Positions 32,150-44,225 of a stretch of DNA of 64,000 nt are shown here, piece after piece. Position 1 is the first letter of the stretch. Each line of letters starts with the position of its first letter. Under the pieces are notes generated by a model, which worked only from the letters and a program-made list of their open reading frames with translations, made no database searches and was not told the DNA's origin. Made by a program: the position numbers and the translations under genes. The DNA is taken from the NCBI GenBank assembly GCA_029204225.1, contig CM055104.1, positions 50,701,935-50,765,934 of the forward strand, given 5' to 3'. This DNA is from Diphasiastrum complanatum. Its lineage: Eukaryota > Streptophyta > Lycopodiopsida > Lycopodiales > Lycopodiaceae.

Positions 32150-33880
32150 AGAATGTATCTTTCTCTAAGATCTTATAGATGATTAGTAAAAACATTTCAT
32201 AATTGATATAGGGAATAGTGTTCAATTGGATGCTTCACTATTACTTATACCAACTTTACATAACAAGATGGAGGAGTACTTAGAATCATAATGAATCTTT
32301 TTGAAACAGTAGCAAACATGTGTAAAATAAAACATATGAATGAGTGCATTTTTCCTCCTCCATACTACACTCACTTGGGTGTTTGAACCATGAGCCTTCC
32401 ATGAATGAGCCTTCATTGTCATCTAAGAGATCTCCAACCATTGGAAACCTAGTAATAGGCGTCATAATGATGCTTCCTCTACTCCATTTTCATCATCAAA
32501 ACTAGAAAAGAACACTAGTCCATCTTCAAGATCAAAATGACGTAAAACAATGAAACCACTTTCATCAAAACTCGACAATTTCCACACATTGACATGAAAT
32601 TGCTCAAATATGAGATCAAATGAGTAAGGTAGGATATAAAATCTCTTCCTTGTTGTTCTTTTTCCCTTACTCAAGCCTTCAACAACCTACAAAAATAGAT
32701 CCTTAATGCTTTGAGCTTTGCGTCCCATCTGGATGCCTTTTTGTAGCTCCAAATTGTCAATTTCTACTTGGTGTTAAAGAGACAAACTAAGACCAACTAT
32801 CTTGATCTTCCAAAAGGACATCATAATCTTTTCTCAAGAAAAAATTTACAGATCTCCCTCTCAATTATGTAACTGAGATCATACAAAGTCACACCAAATC
32901 CCTTTTCCCATAGTGAGACAATGCCATCATCATAAAGCAAGAAATAGATGCTACGATTTCCTTCCAAAATGAAGTAGAATAGATAAAAACACACAATCTA
33001 GATCATTCTTGCAAGACTCCCTCTTAATGATTGCATCACAAAAGGTAGAAGAAACTTTTTAGTAATGACTGCAATTTCTATGAAATTTCCCTCTCAATTA
33101 TGTAATTGAGATCATACAAAATCATATTGAATCCCTTTTCACTAACCATAGTGAAAAAATGCCACCATCATAAAGAAAGAGATAGACCCTATGATTTCCA
33201 TTCAAGATGAAGTAGAATAGGTGAAGATAAGTTTCATATCTAATCCTTGCTCTCCACTTTGGGTACATTTCACTCCTCAATACACAAACAATCTAGATCA
33301 CCCTTGCAAGGTACTCTCTTAATGACTGCATGACAAAAGGTAGAAGAAATCTCTTCTTGCCTATCTTCCTCACCAAGGCCTTCAATTATATTCAACATAG
33401 AATCAAATGAATTTTTCTCTTTATTGAAACATCTGACATTACTTGCATGCATACATTCTTCCTTTTGCATAGCATTTTCAACATCAGTAGCTTCATCAAA
33501 AAAATGTGAGAAAAGCAAAGGTTGTACCTTCCACAACTTGCTTACGCTTCTCAGCATATGTGAGCCTATTGGGCATTATGATGGGACCCACACAAATGTA
33601 GTGGGCCCATTCATAGAAGAAGGCCATTGTCTTGTAAGTGCTGGGGAACTAGCATCCTACGTGTATAAGCCCAATCCAATGAGCATAAAAGTATTTTAGA
33701 ACACAAGTTGTACATATTTAAATAGACATGGGCCTTGGAATTAATTCAAATTATGTTAGAGGCCCATAATCAAGTTTGTTAATAAGAAGCTAAAATGGCC
33801 CAAACTTGAACTCACATGAAAGTTGTGAGTTCCCTTTGTGCTTTCTTAGCACCCTAGACTTAGCCCTTGCCATTTTTGTA
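32150..33880. repeat. Non-coding region with a ~220-bp direct repeat
   Basis: Two diverged direct copies are visible, at about 32850-33060 and 33075-33350. They share 'CTCTCAATTATGTAA.TGAGATCATACAAA', 'CATCATAAAG.AAGA.ATAGA' and 'ACAAAAGGTAGAAGAAA' blocks, the second with an insertion. Small frames on both strands have no recognisable domain. Near 33550-33900 is old repeat-like DNA without identifiable ends. Confidence 0.5.
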
Positions 33881-33889
33881 GGAATAGAG

Positions 33890-34560
33890 GACAGAATGGA
33901 GGAAGAGAGAAGGAAATAGTTGTGGAACAACTCTCCCGTTCTTATGGGTTGCTACTAGCAAACGATAGTCTAAAAGATTGTTAATGCATAAATGGGCTCA
34001 CAACTCAAGCGTTCTCATTTACAGGATCTTAAAAATTAATTCATACCCAAATAAAATGAGTACAGTCCACCAAAGAGTTTACAAGAGATGTGGTATTACT
34101 GTAAACTAGATTCAGAACAAAGTTTAGTTCAGAATGTAAAAAATGATAATGCAGTGTGATACTGCAAATTCCTCAAGCATCAATGACAACCACCGTCTGA
34201 TCATATACTAATGAGTCATTGACGTCCGTGATTTGATCAGAGTGAGTGAACAAGCGTGAACAAACAGTAAGAGTGTAATCAAATTACAACATCATACATT
34301 TATGTTAAACACAAATGAGGAGTGTGTTGCTTCTATATTACAATGAAGGCTTGAACAAGACTGAATACGTTACAGCCTAAAAAAAGAGGTGTAACTTGGA
34401 TGCTCGATATCATTCTTTCTGTTGGCGGAGCATCACTTAGAGTGTGCGATGAGGGTGTATTTATACACCACATCCTTGTAGTTAATTACAATAAATGTCT
34501 ATCTTACAACTACATATTTGTTGTAGTTGAAGCAGTTGAACTACAATGACGTATAATGAC
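33890..34560 (-). mobile_element. LTR of Copia family E, minus orientation
   Basis: The reverse complement matches 43790-44222 closely. Shared blocks include 'CTTGTTCACTCACTCTGATCA', 'TATGAATTAATTTTTAAGATC' and 'TTGTTCCACAA'. A TATAAATA-type box lies near 34460. No primer site follows the U5 edge at 33890, so this is most likely the 3' LTR of the minus-strand Copia pol fragment at 35050-37149. The outer (U3) part is too diverged to fix. Confidence 0.65.
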
Positions 34561-35049
34561 AGAATAACAGTTGTACATATTTAATTTTGGAAGTGTGGTA
34601 TTAAGTTAGATAAAAATGACACTATCATCATAGACTATTAGTCATAAAAATAATTCAATCTACGAATTATTTATCTACAAAATTGACTTAGACGAAAATA
34701 GAAAATAATGTAAACAACATGACATGACAATACTCAGTGTACTGGAATGAGTTTGATTAAGTCAAAAGTGTGTACATGTCCGAATGCAATCAAATGCACG
34801 ATCTCTTTGATACAATATTTTGAAAATAAGAGAGAGAGAGAGATCGAAAAATATGTGTTGTTCTATGAATATATGCATTGAGTCATAGGACGACTAGCTG
34901 ATACACTAATTGATGAACATATATATGGATGCATTAATGATTATTTATGCATGGTAGTTGTACAACTAAAAGAATGCTTAATTGATGGATTTACAATATG
35001 GAGAGTTTGCAAAAATTGAATCCACCATTGCTTCTTACACTTAAAAAGT

Positions 35050-37149
35050 GCACTCTTGAGTCAAGTGATTATAAGGATAATGATGACCTGAGAAAAATCC
35101 TCTGGCGACAAGTCGTGCCTATCTCATGTTGATGCTTCCATCTACATTGTACTTGACTTTGAAAATCCATTTGCAATCAACCATGTTTTTGCTAGCAGGT
35201 GATTCGATAATTGTCCATGTCTGGTTCTTGATAAGAGATGAATACTCTTTATCCATAGCTTCTTTCCAGAGATCTAAATTAGGTTGGCTGAGTGCCTCTT
35301 GGACAGTCGTTGGTTCCTGAACAAGGTAGGCTGCAGACTCATCGATATACCTCATAGGTGGTCTACTAGCTCTTGAAGATCTTTTGGGTAATAGAGGAAG
35401 TTGATCATTTCCATCATATTGTAGTTGTTGAACTGCAACATCATCATCTTCTGATTCGTCGTTGATTTGTTGTTCGTCAAAAGTAGAAGAGCTTGGACCT
35501 TCAATGGGAATAGTCGACTGAGGAATTGGAAAATTCAATGTGTCAGGAGAATCTGAAAGGTCGGCTACATGGGAATTGCCTTTTCCTTTGAGATCTTGAA
35601 ACTGATCTTCGATGAAGATGACATCCCAACTAGTGAATATCTTCGACTCAATGGAATCGAACATTGTAGGCTTGATCTGAAGTAGTGTAGCCAATGAAAA
35701 CACATTTGATACTCTAGAAGTCGAGCTTCTTCCTGAGATCACGAGGTATTTGCGCAAATGCAGTACATCCAAAAACTCGTAGGTTTGATAAAGAAGGTTT
35801 GGTACCTGTCCAAACTTTGAATGGTGTTTTGTCTGAGAGACCTTTAGTAGGACAACTATTCTGAATACAGCCTCAGAAGTGTTGCATGTGATAACATGCT
35901 CTTTGCCAATTCAACTAAGGTTCAGTTCTTTCTCTCAACAAGACCATTTGACTGAGGCGAATAGGAGGTAATTTATTGTTGCTCAATGCCGTTGTTAAGG
36001 CAATACTCCTTGAATTCGATGGAGATGTATTCTCCCCCGTTATCTGACCTTAGTGCTTTGATTTGTTTGCTAGTTTGATTTTTAGCACGCTCTTTGAATT
36101 GTTTGAATTTGATGAAAGCCTTTATTTCTATTTAATGAAATAAGCAGCTGTTCTTTTGGAGAATTTGCCAATAAAAGTAATGAAATACTTTGCATCTAGC
36201 AATGAAGGAGTTTGCATAGGTCCACATATATCTGTATGAACAACATCTAACAGATTTTATGCTGCATGCCTATGGTTTGATCTAAAAGGAATCCTAGCCT
36301 GCTTTCCAAAGATGCAGCTATGATAGACAGGGAGATCGACCTTACTAGAAGGATAGTCGAGATCAAGAACCATGGATTGTCTAGACATGTTCAGAACAGA
36401 TGCATAATTCAAGTGTCCTAAGCAATGATGCCATAATAATACTTTATTGACTAGAACAGAGGTTTTCAAGACTTGACTAGACTCAGAATAACAATGTGCC
36501 AATCTATATAAGTAACCCTGCCTCTTGCTGAGTGCAAGGATCTTATTACTCCTATCAATAATTTTGCATTGATCAGATTTGAATTCTACTATATGACCTA
36601 AATCTGTAATTCTACTTCCTGATAACGTATTTGTAGAGAGTTTAGGAATATACAAGACTTTTGATAGTAATTTGAATTGATCATGCTGGAATCACAATCT
36701 TACAGTACCTTCACCTTCAATAGTGTGAGTACTATTGTCACCAAGATGAACAAATTTCTTCGTGCTATAAGACGTGTAGGAATTGAAAATCTCACGTTGA
36801 TTGGTCATGTGTTGAGTTGCTCCTGAATCGGAAAACCATGAATCATCCAAAAATGCGCTTTGGTCTTTGACCATGAATGCGCCTTCGTCCACTTCGACCT
36901 GGGGAGATGATGAAATTGTGTGTGCCTGTTGATCAGGTTGCTTGGCTGCATTCTTCGCTTGGAGAATTTGGTAATCCTTGATATCATGGTTATTACGCTT
37001 GCAATACCTGCAAAACATCTTCTTCTTTGAATGTAGATTTGATGATTGTACTTGACTTTGAGTCTGGCACTGATACTATGAAAGAATGCTTTGATATCAT
37101 GTCGGAAATAGGATGGATAAATTGCAATGTGGAAACGTCCTACTTCCAA
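35050..37149 (-). pseudogene. Copia gag-pol pseudogene, family E, minus strand
   Basis: Read from 37149 down, the gag end carries a zinc knuckle (37012-36971) whose last Cys reads Tyr ('CRYCKRNNHDIKDY'). The protease has an intact 'SDSGATQHM'. A pre-integrase region contains 'WHHCLGHLNYASV'. The integrase core is in broken frames around 36240-35900 ('SDNGGEYIS' and 'SPQSNGLVERKN' can still be read). An integrase C-terminal piece and an acidic linker follow, then the beginning of reverse transcriptase ('CKWIFKVKYN') ending near 35119. The rest of RT and all of RNase H are missing before LTR E at 34560. Stops and frameshifts show that it is dead. Confidence 0.85.
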
Positions 37150-37576
37150 TGCATGACTACACCTATCAAAAATTGAACAAAGCAGTAGTGACGAAAATCA
37201 CGTTCAATCTTTAGCAACTAACTTTGAAATCGCTAGATACTAAGTGATTACGTAGCCAAACATAACGTATTAAATTCTCAAACAATTTCTATCAGATACA
37301 AAAGCAATATAGAGATGCATGCATTCTGACATATACTGAACGCAATAAGAAGATAGTATTGATTCAGAAAAACAAAATCAGATGCTAATGAGCGCAAAAC
37401 AGTAGCGGATAGAAACTGCACACTCTAAGTTGTCTCTGAGTAACTGAGAATAAGTCTGATAATAAGCAGCTCTGCTGATAAGTAGTAGCGCAATAGCAAC
37501 TCTAAAATAATTCTCTAAAAGACTGAGCTAAAATGCTCAAGAGAGTTCAAGCTTAAAAGCTTGATAGAGAGCTAAC

Positions 37577-38035
37577 TGTTGGAAATGAAGCCCACAGTTG
37601 CCTCCTTGGTGAATTACAATTTAGACAGCCAATTACTTGAAGAACATCTACAACGGACTGATCGCCAACAAAGGGTAACCAATCCCATTATAAATTTAAG
37701 TTCAGATGTCAAGTTTAATAACCTGAAGTCATTGAAGACTTGGCCATCTTCAAGGACTTCCACAAAACTTGCATTTAGAACAAGTCTACAGATTACATAA
37801 TTTTTGAATAGTTTGCAGGAATACACTAAGTGTCGTAGTTCGCATTTTTTACACTTTTCCAAAAATTGCAACACTTACCTTCGACTTCTTTCGTTCAATT
37901 ATTTTGAAGAAGTCAACTTGTTCACAGTTCAACAGTTTAACTATTTTCAACATCTTCGTCCCTTTTTCACATTTTCTCGAAAAATGCGAAGAGAGAGAAA
38001 ATTCCAGAACGTCTTCTATTTTTAAGGGTTAAACT
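37577..38035 (+). repeat. Repeat D, plus copy (LTR-like)
   Basis: The segment begins TGTTGGAAATGAAGCC and matches the reverse complement of about 31300-31640. Its TGTTGG start is typical of LTRs. No primer site was identified next to it and the far edge is unclear. Confidence 0.5.
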
Positions 38036-38351
38036 GTTAAAGACACCTTCGCAAACTTTTAAGGGCACCTTCAACTTGCTTTAAAGGGCACCTTCGGCTT
38101 TTTCGAAAAGAGCGAAAGAGTTGAACTGTTAAAGAGATCTTCGCCTTTTTAAGGGCACCTTAAAACTTGTTTAAAGGCACCTTTGGCTTTTTCGCAAAAC
38201 CCCAAAAGGAGAGAAAAATATCGAAGGTTATATGTTTTGAACAAGGAACGCTATCACTTCTCGTAATTTACGAAGTGAGAGAAAACCACTTCACGTAAAA
38301 TGCGAAGTGAGAGATTTTGCGACATCCTCGTCCGCGTCAATGATACTGACT
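38036..38351. repeat. 92-bp imperfect tandem repeat and short hairpins
   Basis: Units starting at 38036 and 38128 repeat a TTTAAGGGCACCTT / AAAGGCACCTT.GGCTTTTTCG pattern. At 38253-38313 are repeated CACTTC...GAAGTGAGAG segments that can fold. No coding frame is present. Confidence 0.6.
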
Positions 38352-38381
38352 TGTTGACCATATATATACTATGTACAGTTG

Positions 38382-39300
38382 TGTTGTAAAGCTGACTCAG
38401 GTGCACCCAGCGTGCCCTGTAAGACTCAAAGGGGTGACACTCTCTAAGGTCCCAGAGCAAGTTAGAACGTCAAGGACTGAGCCTCCGACCTGTGGTGAGC
38501 TAGTCAAGTAGTCACAAGTCATGAGCTAGCTCTGGAGCTCGAGTCATGGCCTAGTCAGGAAAGCAAGTTGATTCGGCCGCCGAGACGGCTCCTGGGACCC
38601 ATGTCCGGGAGCCAGACTGATTCTGCCAGGCTTGCCAGGCTTAATCAGCAAAATAAAAACTAAGTCCTAAAAAGCGTGCTTTACCAGAAAGCACTATGTT
38701 TCAAACCAGAGGGGGTGCGCCGAATCACAGCAGAACTATAGGGGGAGTCCGGCAGACAGAAACTTGGGCAGCTCAACCAGCGCCAGGAATCCAGTCGCCA
38801 GGTCTCAGCTCCCTCTACCAGCACGAGCCAGGCACAATGCCAAGCACGTGTTGGTGGCCCCGAGACCAGTCAGTTTATGTATGAATGTAACCTCTTCCAA
38901 ATCTAATGAAGTTGATCCTTGGGGATGATTACCATTTTGGTTTCGCCTCCAGGACTGGTCCAAGTGGAAGGACCCTTACTACAACCTTTTTGCGTCGCTG
39001 GCGCCTAAGGGTCCCTGTCATCGACATGGGGCTTGCCGCTATGCCAATTGGTCAGTTTGGCGACCACTATGCCTTGGGTTTCATGTGTGGCTTGTCTTTG
39101 CCTTTGGTTACCTTTTGGGGACGGAGTCTGAGTTGGCTTTCGGGTTGGTTGGGATTCCAGTTTTCTTAAGTCTGAATGGTTAAGCTTGTTACATTTCTGA
39201 GTTGGCTTTTACGTAAGTGCATGATGGATGAATGTTAGACTTAAGCGCGTGTTGGGAAAACCGCTCAAGTCCCAGCGCCCTTTGAGGCGCCGGCACAACA
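38382..39300 (+). repeat. 5' LTR of the gag-only Gypsy-like element
   Basis: This 919-bp LTR runs from TGTTGTAAAGCTG to GGCACAACA, next to the primer site. It contains a small hairpin (GTGCTTTACCAGAAAGCAC near 38671). Its partner at 42619-43536 is 918 bp. Confidence 0.95.
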
Positions 39301-39302
39301 TG

Positions 39303-39314
39303 TGGTATCAGAGC
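39303..39314 (+). other. Primer binding site, tRNA-iMet type
   Basis: TGGTATCAGAGC lies two bases after the 5' LTR end at 39300, a perfect initiator-methionine primer site. Confidence 0.9.
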
Positions 39315-40060
39315 CGACTAGCTGGTCAGCTACGCAAGTCTCACAAGGATGGCCACGTTTTGGGATTTGTCAGGACAACCGTTGCACAAGGTGCTGCCCA
39401 CAGTGTAAGCACGGGTGCGTCCACGGTCGGGGTGGTCGGCAGAACGGGGGACTTGATGAGTCAAAGTGCTGCCCTCGAGGTGTAAGCACGGTCAGTTCTC
39501 GCGGTTCGGGCCTGACACTGTCTGCACGTAGGACGGACGGGACGACATATTCGAACTGTAGGGGTTAACCATTGATACAGAGATGCTGCTCGAATTCGGG
39601 TGTAAAGGACGGGTGGTTAGCTGCCGATCGTTTAGCTATAAGGGCTATCAACCAAAAAGTGGTGGGACGTGACTGAGGCAATGTGCTGCTTAATGGTGAA
39701 AGCACGGATGGTTGGATGGATGTTTTCCCGTGGGCTAATTTTGTGATAGATTTGTGTGGGCGCGGCTAGGCAAAGGTCTTACGTCCGGTCTCAGGGGGGT
39801 TTGTGGCTTGAGAGAGATCCTCTGTGTTTGCTTTGGTTGGTATGTTCCGTTTGTTGTGTGCTTACTTGGACACAAATGACCTGGTTCCTACTTGGCTCTC
39901 AGGTGATGTGGGTGTGCTAAGTTTGAGGAGGGGATATTTTCATTGAAGCTGATTCAATAAAGAAGAAAAGAGAGCTGTGGGGCCCGGCCGACAGAAGGGA
40001 GAGTTTAAAAAATAAAAAGGGTTGAGGCGATAATCTGTTGGAAGTACACCACTTACTATA

Positions 40061-41890
40061 ATGGAGGACCACCTTGAAGAGTTACGAGCATTGACGGACG
40101 GAGAAGAGCTGGCTCGAGAATACAGCTCTCGCATGCATCGAGATGGCACCAGGTCCAAGTCGAGAAAGAAAGAGCGTATGCACTCCACAGTGGCGCCTCT
40201 CCAAGAAGAGATGGGTGGCCCTTCTGAACCTACACCAAGAGACGAACCCTTGCCAGAGACGCAACAAGACCTCTTCAAAGTGAAGATGCGGCAATACTTA
40301 TCAAGCGCAATGATGGCTATGCTTAGTGAGGCGAAGAAGGACAGAGAAACAGAAAGGAAAGAATGGCAAACATCCCTGCGAACCATGAACCTTACTCAAT
40401 TTAACCTTGCTAGAGAAATGAGAGACGGGCTAACACAGCTCAAAGCCAGGTTTGAAGAGTTGGAAGCAACTAGGGAGAATGCAGTGGCGCCTCCTCCACA
40501 TATACCAAGAGAACCACGAGCGCGAAACACGGAAGGCCCAAAGAAGACTGCCAAAGTAAAAGCACCACCTACTTTCAAAGGAGAGCGTGACATTCGAGTT
40601 GTGAAAGATTGGTTGTTTCACATGGACCATTACTTCCGTCTGATGAACACTCATGAGGAAGAAAGAACGGACTTGGCATTAGCATATTTTGAGGGCTACA
40701 CTACAAACTGGTACCGGATGGCAGGAATGCATTTCTAGACATGGGACACATTCAAAGTCGTGTTACGAGAGGAGTTCATACGGAAGGATTCACACATGAG
40801 ATTGAGGACAGAATTATCGGGGCTCAAACAGAAAGGGTCATTGCGAGAGTACCTCAATAAATTCAGACAGAGTGTATGGGTTATTGAAGATATGTCCGAG
40901 ACAGACAAAACTCATTACCCCTTGTCTGGAATGCAGTCTTGGACCCGGCGTGCAATAGACAGCTACATGCCCCATGATTTTAATTCAACTATTCGAGCGG
41001 CTGAAATGGTTTGTGATTATGAGAGCACATTGGCACCAGCTGCTCCCGCAACCTCAACAAGAGTATTTAGTGGATCCAGACCGAGTCTGAGCTTCTTTTC
41101 AAGGGGGGACTCAGCTTCAAATGGCAACCAAGCCTCGAGTAGCGTGAACAAATTCCCAACAAAAACAGGGTTTGGCAACCAAGGCAACAATGGAGGGAAC
41201 ATGTTCCAGAGAAGAAACAATGTTGGACCTTCAGCTAGTCACAACAACAGCTCACCAACAGTGGGCAGTTCCATGCGCTGCTTCAACTATCATCAGCAAG
41301 GTCACTCTTGGAGGTCATGCCCCAAACCATTGAATAAGCAAATCATGGCTGCCATTGAAGGATTTGATAGGATGGAGAGAGAGGCATTTGATCAAGAAGA
41401 TGGTGAACAGGATGACGAAGAGGACCCAGAAATGGATTTGACGGAGTCTGACCTGAATGTCTTACAACAGATAGGGGCACTTGCGATGTATCGTGAACAT
41501 CTTATGGCGACTCTTGCGAGAGGATCAAAGTTATTGTACCTGAAAGGCTGTATTCAAGGCAGGATCATTTACTTCATGGTAGACCTGGGGGCGTCACATA
41601 ACTACTTGTCAGAAAAACTGACAGGGGAATTGGACATCCAATGTGAGGAAAATGTGACTCCTATTTGTGTGGACACCGCGAAAGGTACAATGACCACTTG
41701 TAGATTGGCAACCAACTTACCAATCTCCCTGGGAACCTGGAAGAATCAACTAACGTTCACAATCTTGAAGATGGATGCCTTTGACGCTATTTTGGGATTA
41801 AGCTGGTTTAATGAACATGTGGTGGCCTTCTGTTATTATATAATGGTAGGAGACCTTGTGTCATCAGAGTTGTGCCAGGGGACCAACTAG
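40061..41890 (+). pseudogene. Gypsy gag-protease frame with one amber stop
   Basis: The frame is continuous from the ATG at 40061 to 41890 except for a single TAG at 40736-40738, which splits it into 225 residues and a remainder of about 383 codons in the same frame. The N-terminal third is charged and coiled-coil-like. A Retrotrans_gag domain follows ('PPTFKGERD', 'WLFHMDHYF', 'REEFIRKDSH', 'LREYLNKFRQ'), with the stop near its middle. The zinc knuckle at 41279-41320 reads CFNY where CxxC is expected, so one zinc ligand is Tyr. The protease region has 'FMVDLGASHNYLS' (Leu for the Ser/Thr after the catalytic Asp, codon 41585) and ends with 'ILGLSWF'. These changes suggest that it no longer makes a working product, unless the amber codon is read through. 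Confidence 0.85.
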
Positions 41891-41940
41891 AAAGGAATGA
41901 CACAAATGAACCTGAGCCAACCATTCCTCCCAATCTCATT

Positions 41941-42240
41941 CACCTCTTTAACGAAGGACAACCAACAGTGACAGACCAGCTGACACGGGAACAAATGGAG
42001 CCAACATTGCCTACAGTCTCTACATCAAAGGTGAATTCAAGTGCCGATGCAGAGCTCAAGGAGCTCACCTTGTGTGACCAAGCGAAAGCTCACTTCTTTA
42101 ACGAAGGACATCCAACAGTGACAAACCAGCTGACACGAGGTCAAATGGAGCCAACATTGCCTGCAGCTTCTACATCAGAGGTGAATCTAAGTGCCGATGC
42201 AGAGCTCAAGGAGCTCAACCTGGGCGATCAAACGAAATAC
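41941..42240 (+). repeat. Two tandem 150-bp units, 50 codons each
   Basis: Units begin at 41941 and 42091 and are highly similar. Both stay open in one frame, 41872-42252, encoding an acidic, Thr/Glu/Leu-rich repeat ('FNEGQPTVTDQLTREQMEP'-like). The frame follows the end of gag-protease in a different register. It occupies the position where pol should begin. No known domain is visible. Confidence 0.85.
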
Positions 42241-42607
42241 CTAGAGTCCTAGGGGACTCATCCAGACGTGCGACGAAAACAACATATCTGAGGCTTAAGG
42301 GAGCCGTAAGTACCTTTTTCTTTCATGTTAATAAAGTAAGCCACACTTCTCATCGAGGAGTGAGCTTCAATCTAATGTCTAAGTGCAACAGCTTTACACA
42401 GGTTTTACGTAAGTGAACTAGATCCACACTTTTCCTGTGCTGGGTGCAAACACAATATCATTACTTCTCTTTACAGTTGGTTTCCTTTGGCCGGTGAATC
42501 AAGCCCGTGCCCTTGTATATGTGAATAAAGTCTGGCCGGTGAATTAAGCCCATGTCATGAGTCTTAGGTTCTAGTTTGGCCCTGATGAGGACATCAGCTT
42601 TCTCAAA

Positions 42608-42618
42608 CGAGGGGAGGA
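42608..42618 (+). other. Polypurine tract of the gag-only element
   Basis: A purine-rich run containing GAGGGGAGGA ends directly at the 3' LTR start, TGTTGTAAAG (42619). Confidence 0.8.
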
Positions 42619-43536
42619 TGTTGTAAAGCTGACTCGGGTGCACCCAGCGTGCCTTGTAAGACTCAAAGGGGTGATACTCTCTAAGGTCCCAGAGCAAGTT
42701 AGAACGTCAAGGACTGAGCCTCCGACCTGTGGTGAGCCAGTCAAGTAGTCACAAGTGATGAGCTAGCTCTGGAGCTCGAGTCATGGCCTAGTCAGAAAGC
42801 AAGTTGATTTGGCCGTCGAGACGGCTCCCGGGACCCATGTCCGGGAGCCAGACTGATTCTGCCAGGCTTGCCAGGCTTAATCATCAAAATAAAAACTAAG
42901 TCCTAAAAAGCGTGCTTTACCAGAAAGCACTATGTTTCAAACCAGAGGGGGTGCGCCGAATCACAGCAGAACTATAGGGGGAGTCTGGTAGACAGAAACT
43001 TGGGCAGCTCAACCAGCGCCAGGAATCCAGTCGCCAGGTCTCAGCTCCCTCTACCAACACGAGCCAGACACAATGCCAAGCACGTGTTGGTGGCCCCGAG
43101 ACCAATCAGTTTATGTATGAATGTAACCTCTTCCAAATCTAATAAAGTTGATCCTTGGGGATGATTACCATTTCGGTTTCGCCTCTGGGACTGGTCCAAG
43201 TGGAAGGACCCTCACTACAACCTTTTTGCGTCGCTGGTGCCTAAGGGTCCCTGTCATCGACATGGGGCTTGCCGCTATGCCAATTGGTCAGTTTGGCGAC
43301 CACTATGCCTTGGGTTTCATGTGTGGCTTGTCTTTGCCTTTGGTTACCTTTTGGGGACGGATTCTGAGTTGGCTTTTGGGTTGGTTGGGATTCCAGTTTT
43401 CTTAAGTCTGAATGGTTAAGCTTGTTACATTTCTGAGTTGGCTTTTACGTAAGTGCATGATGGATGAATGTTAGACTTAGGCACGTGTTGGGGAAACCGC
43501 TCAAGTCCCAGTGCCCTTTGAGGCGCCGACGCAACA
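42619..43536 (+). repeat. 3' LTR of the gag-only Gypsy-like element
   Basis: Similar to 38382-39300 along its whole length with scattered transitions and a few small indels. It ends GCAACA and is followed by the AGTTG duplication. Confidence 0.95.
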
Positions 43537-44225
43537 AGTTGTCACAAAAGCCATATACTTTCAAGTACAACGACTTTCCTAATTGGTTGACAAACATTCA
43601 ATGTAATTTATACACGGATGAAATCTATAAATAGATCATCCAAGCACAGATTAGTGGTTGCTCCATCCATGAGACATATTATTTGAGCCTCCCAGTTATG
43701 CCGTCAATTTCTGGTTGTAATTACTATTTGTATTGTGCTTCAGTGTAATATAGCAGCAACACATTTTTATCTATGTACAACGTAGATGAATGCTTGTTGT
43801 GATTGAATGCACTCTGTTGTTGTTTGATCGCGCTTGTTTACTCACTCTGATCAGAACACGGACATCTATGACTCCTCAATTTCTGATCAGATGATGGCTA
43901 TCTTTGACGCCTGAGGAACTCACGATATCATACTGCTCTTCCATTTATTTCAGAACTATACTTCACATTGAATTTGATTTCAATAGTACCACACACAAAC
44001 CATCTCTAATCTCTTCAGTGGACTATATTCTCGTTTTAGAGTATGAATTAATTTTTAAGATCCCGTTGGGCAATTAGAACACATAAAGTTGTGATTATCT
44101 CTAGCATAAATTGTCTATTAGACAGTTTTTGCACCTAGCAGCCGATTAGAATGGGAGAGCTGTTCCACAATATTCCTGCTCTCTTCTCCATTCTCGTTCT
44201 TCCTTCTAACTTGCCCCTATCAGAT

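Larger units (their letters stand above)
38377..43541 (+). mobile_element. Non-autonomous Gypsy-like element with gag-protease only
   Basis: The element has perfect AGTTG target duplications (38377-38381, 43537-43541), 5' LTR 38382-39300, primer site 39303-39314, a gag-protease frame 40061-41890, polypurine tract 42608-42618 and 3' LTR 42619-43536. Between protease and polypurine tract there are only about 700 bp, holding a duplicated 150-bp unit, so reverse transcriptase, RNase H and integrase are absent. The layout resembles the plant elements called TR-GAG, which depend on enzymes from other elements. The LTRs differ by a few percent by eye, so it is younger than its neighbours but older than the Copia at 12.3 kb. 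It inserted into the LTR of another retrotransposon. Confidence 0.9.
38352..44222 (+). mobile_element. LTR of Copia family E, split by a nested element
   Basis: The LTR appears to run from TGTTGACC near 38352 to 38381, be interrupted by the Gypsy-like element, and resume at 43542 to end in TATCA at 44222. The resumed part matches the minus-strand LTR at 33890-34560. A mutated primer site (TGGTATTCAAGC, 44226-44237) and a Copia gag follow, so this is a 5' LTR. The left edge is inferred from the TG and is less certain than the right. Confidence 0.65.
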
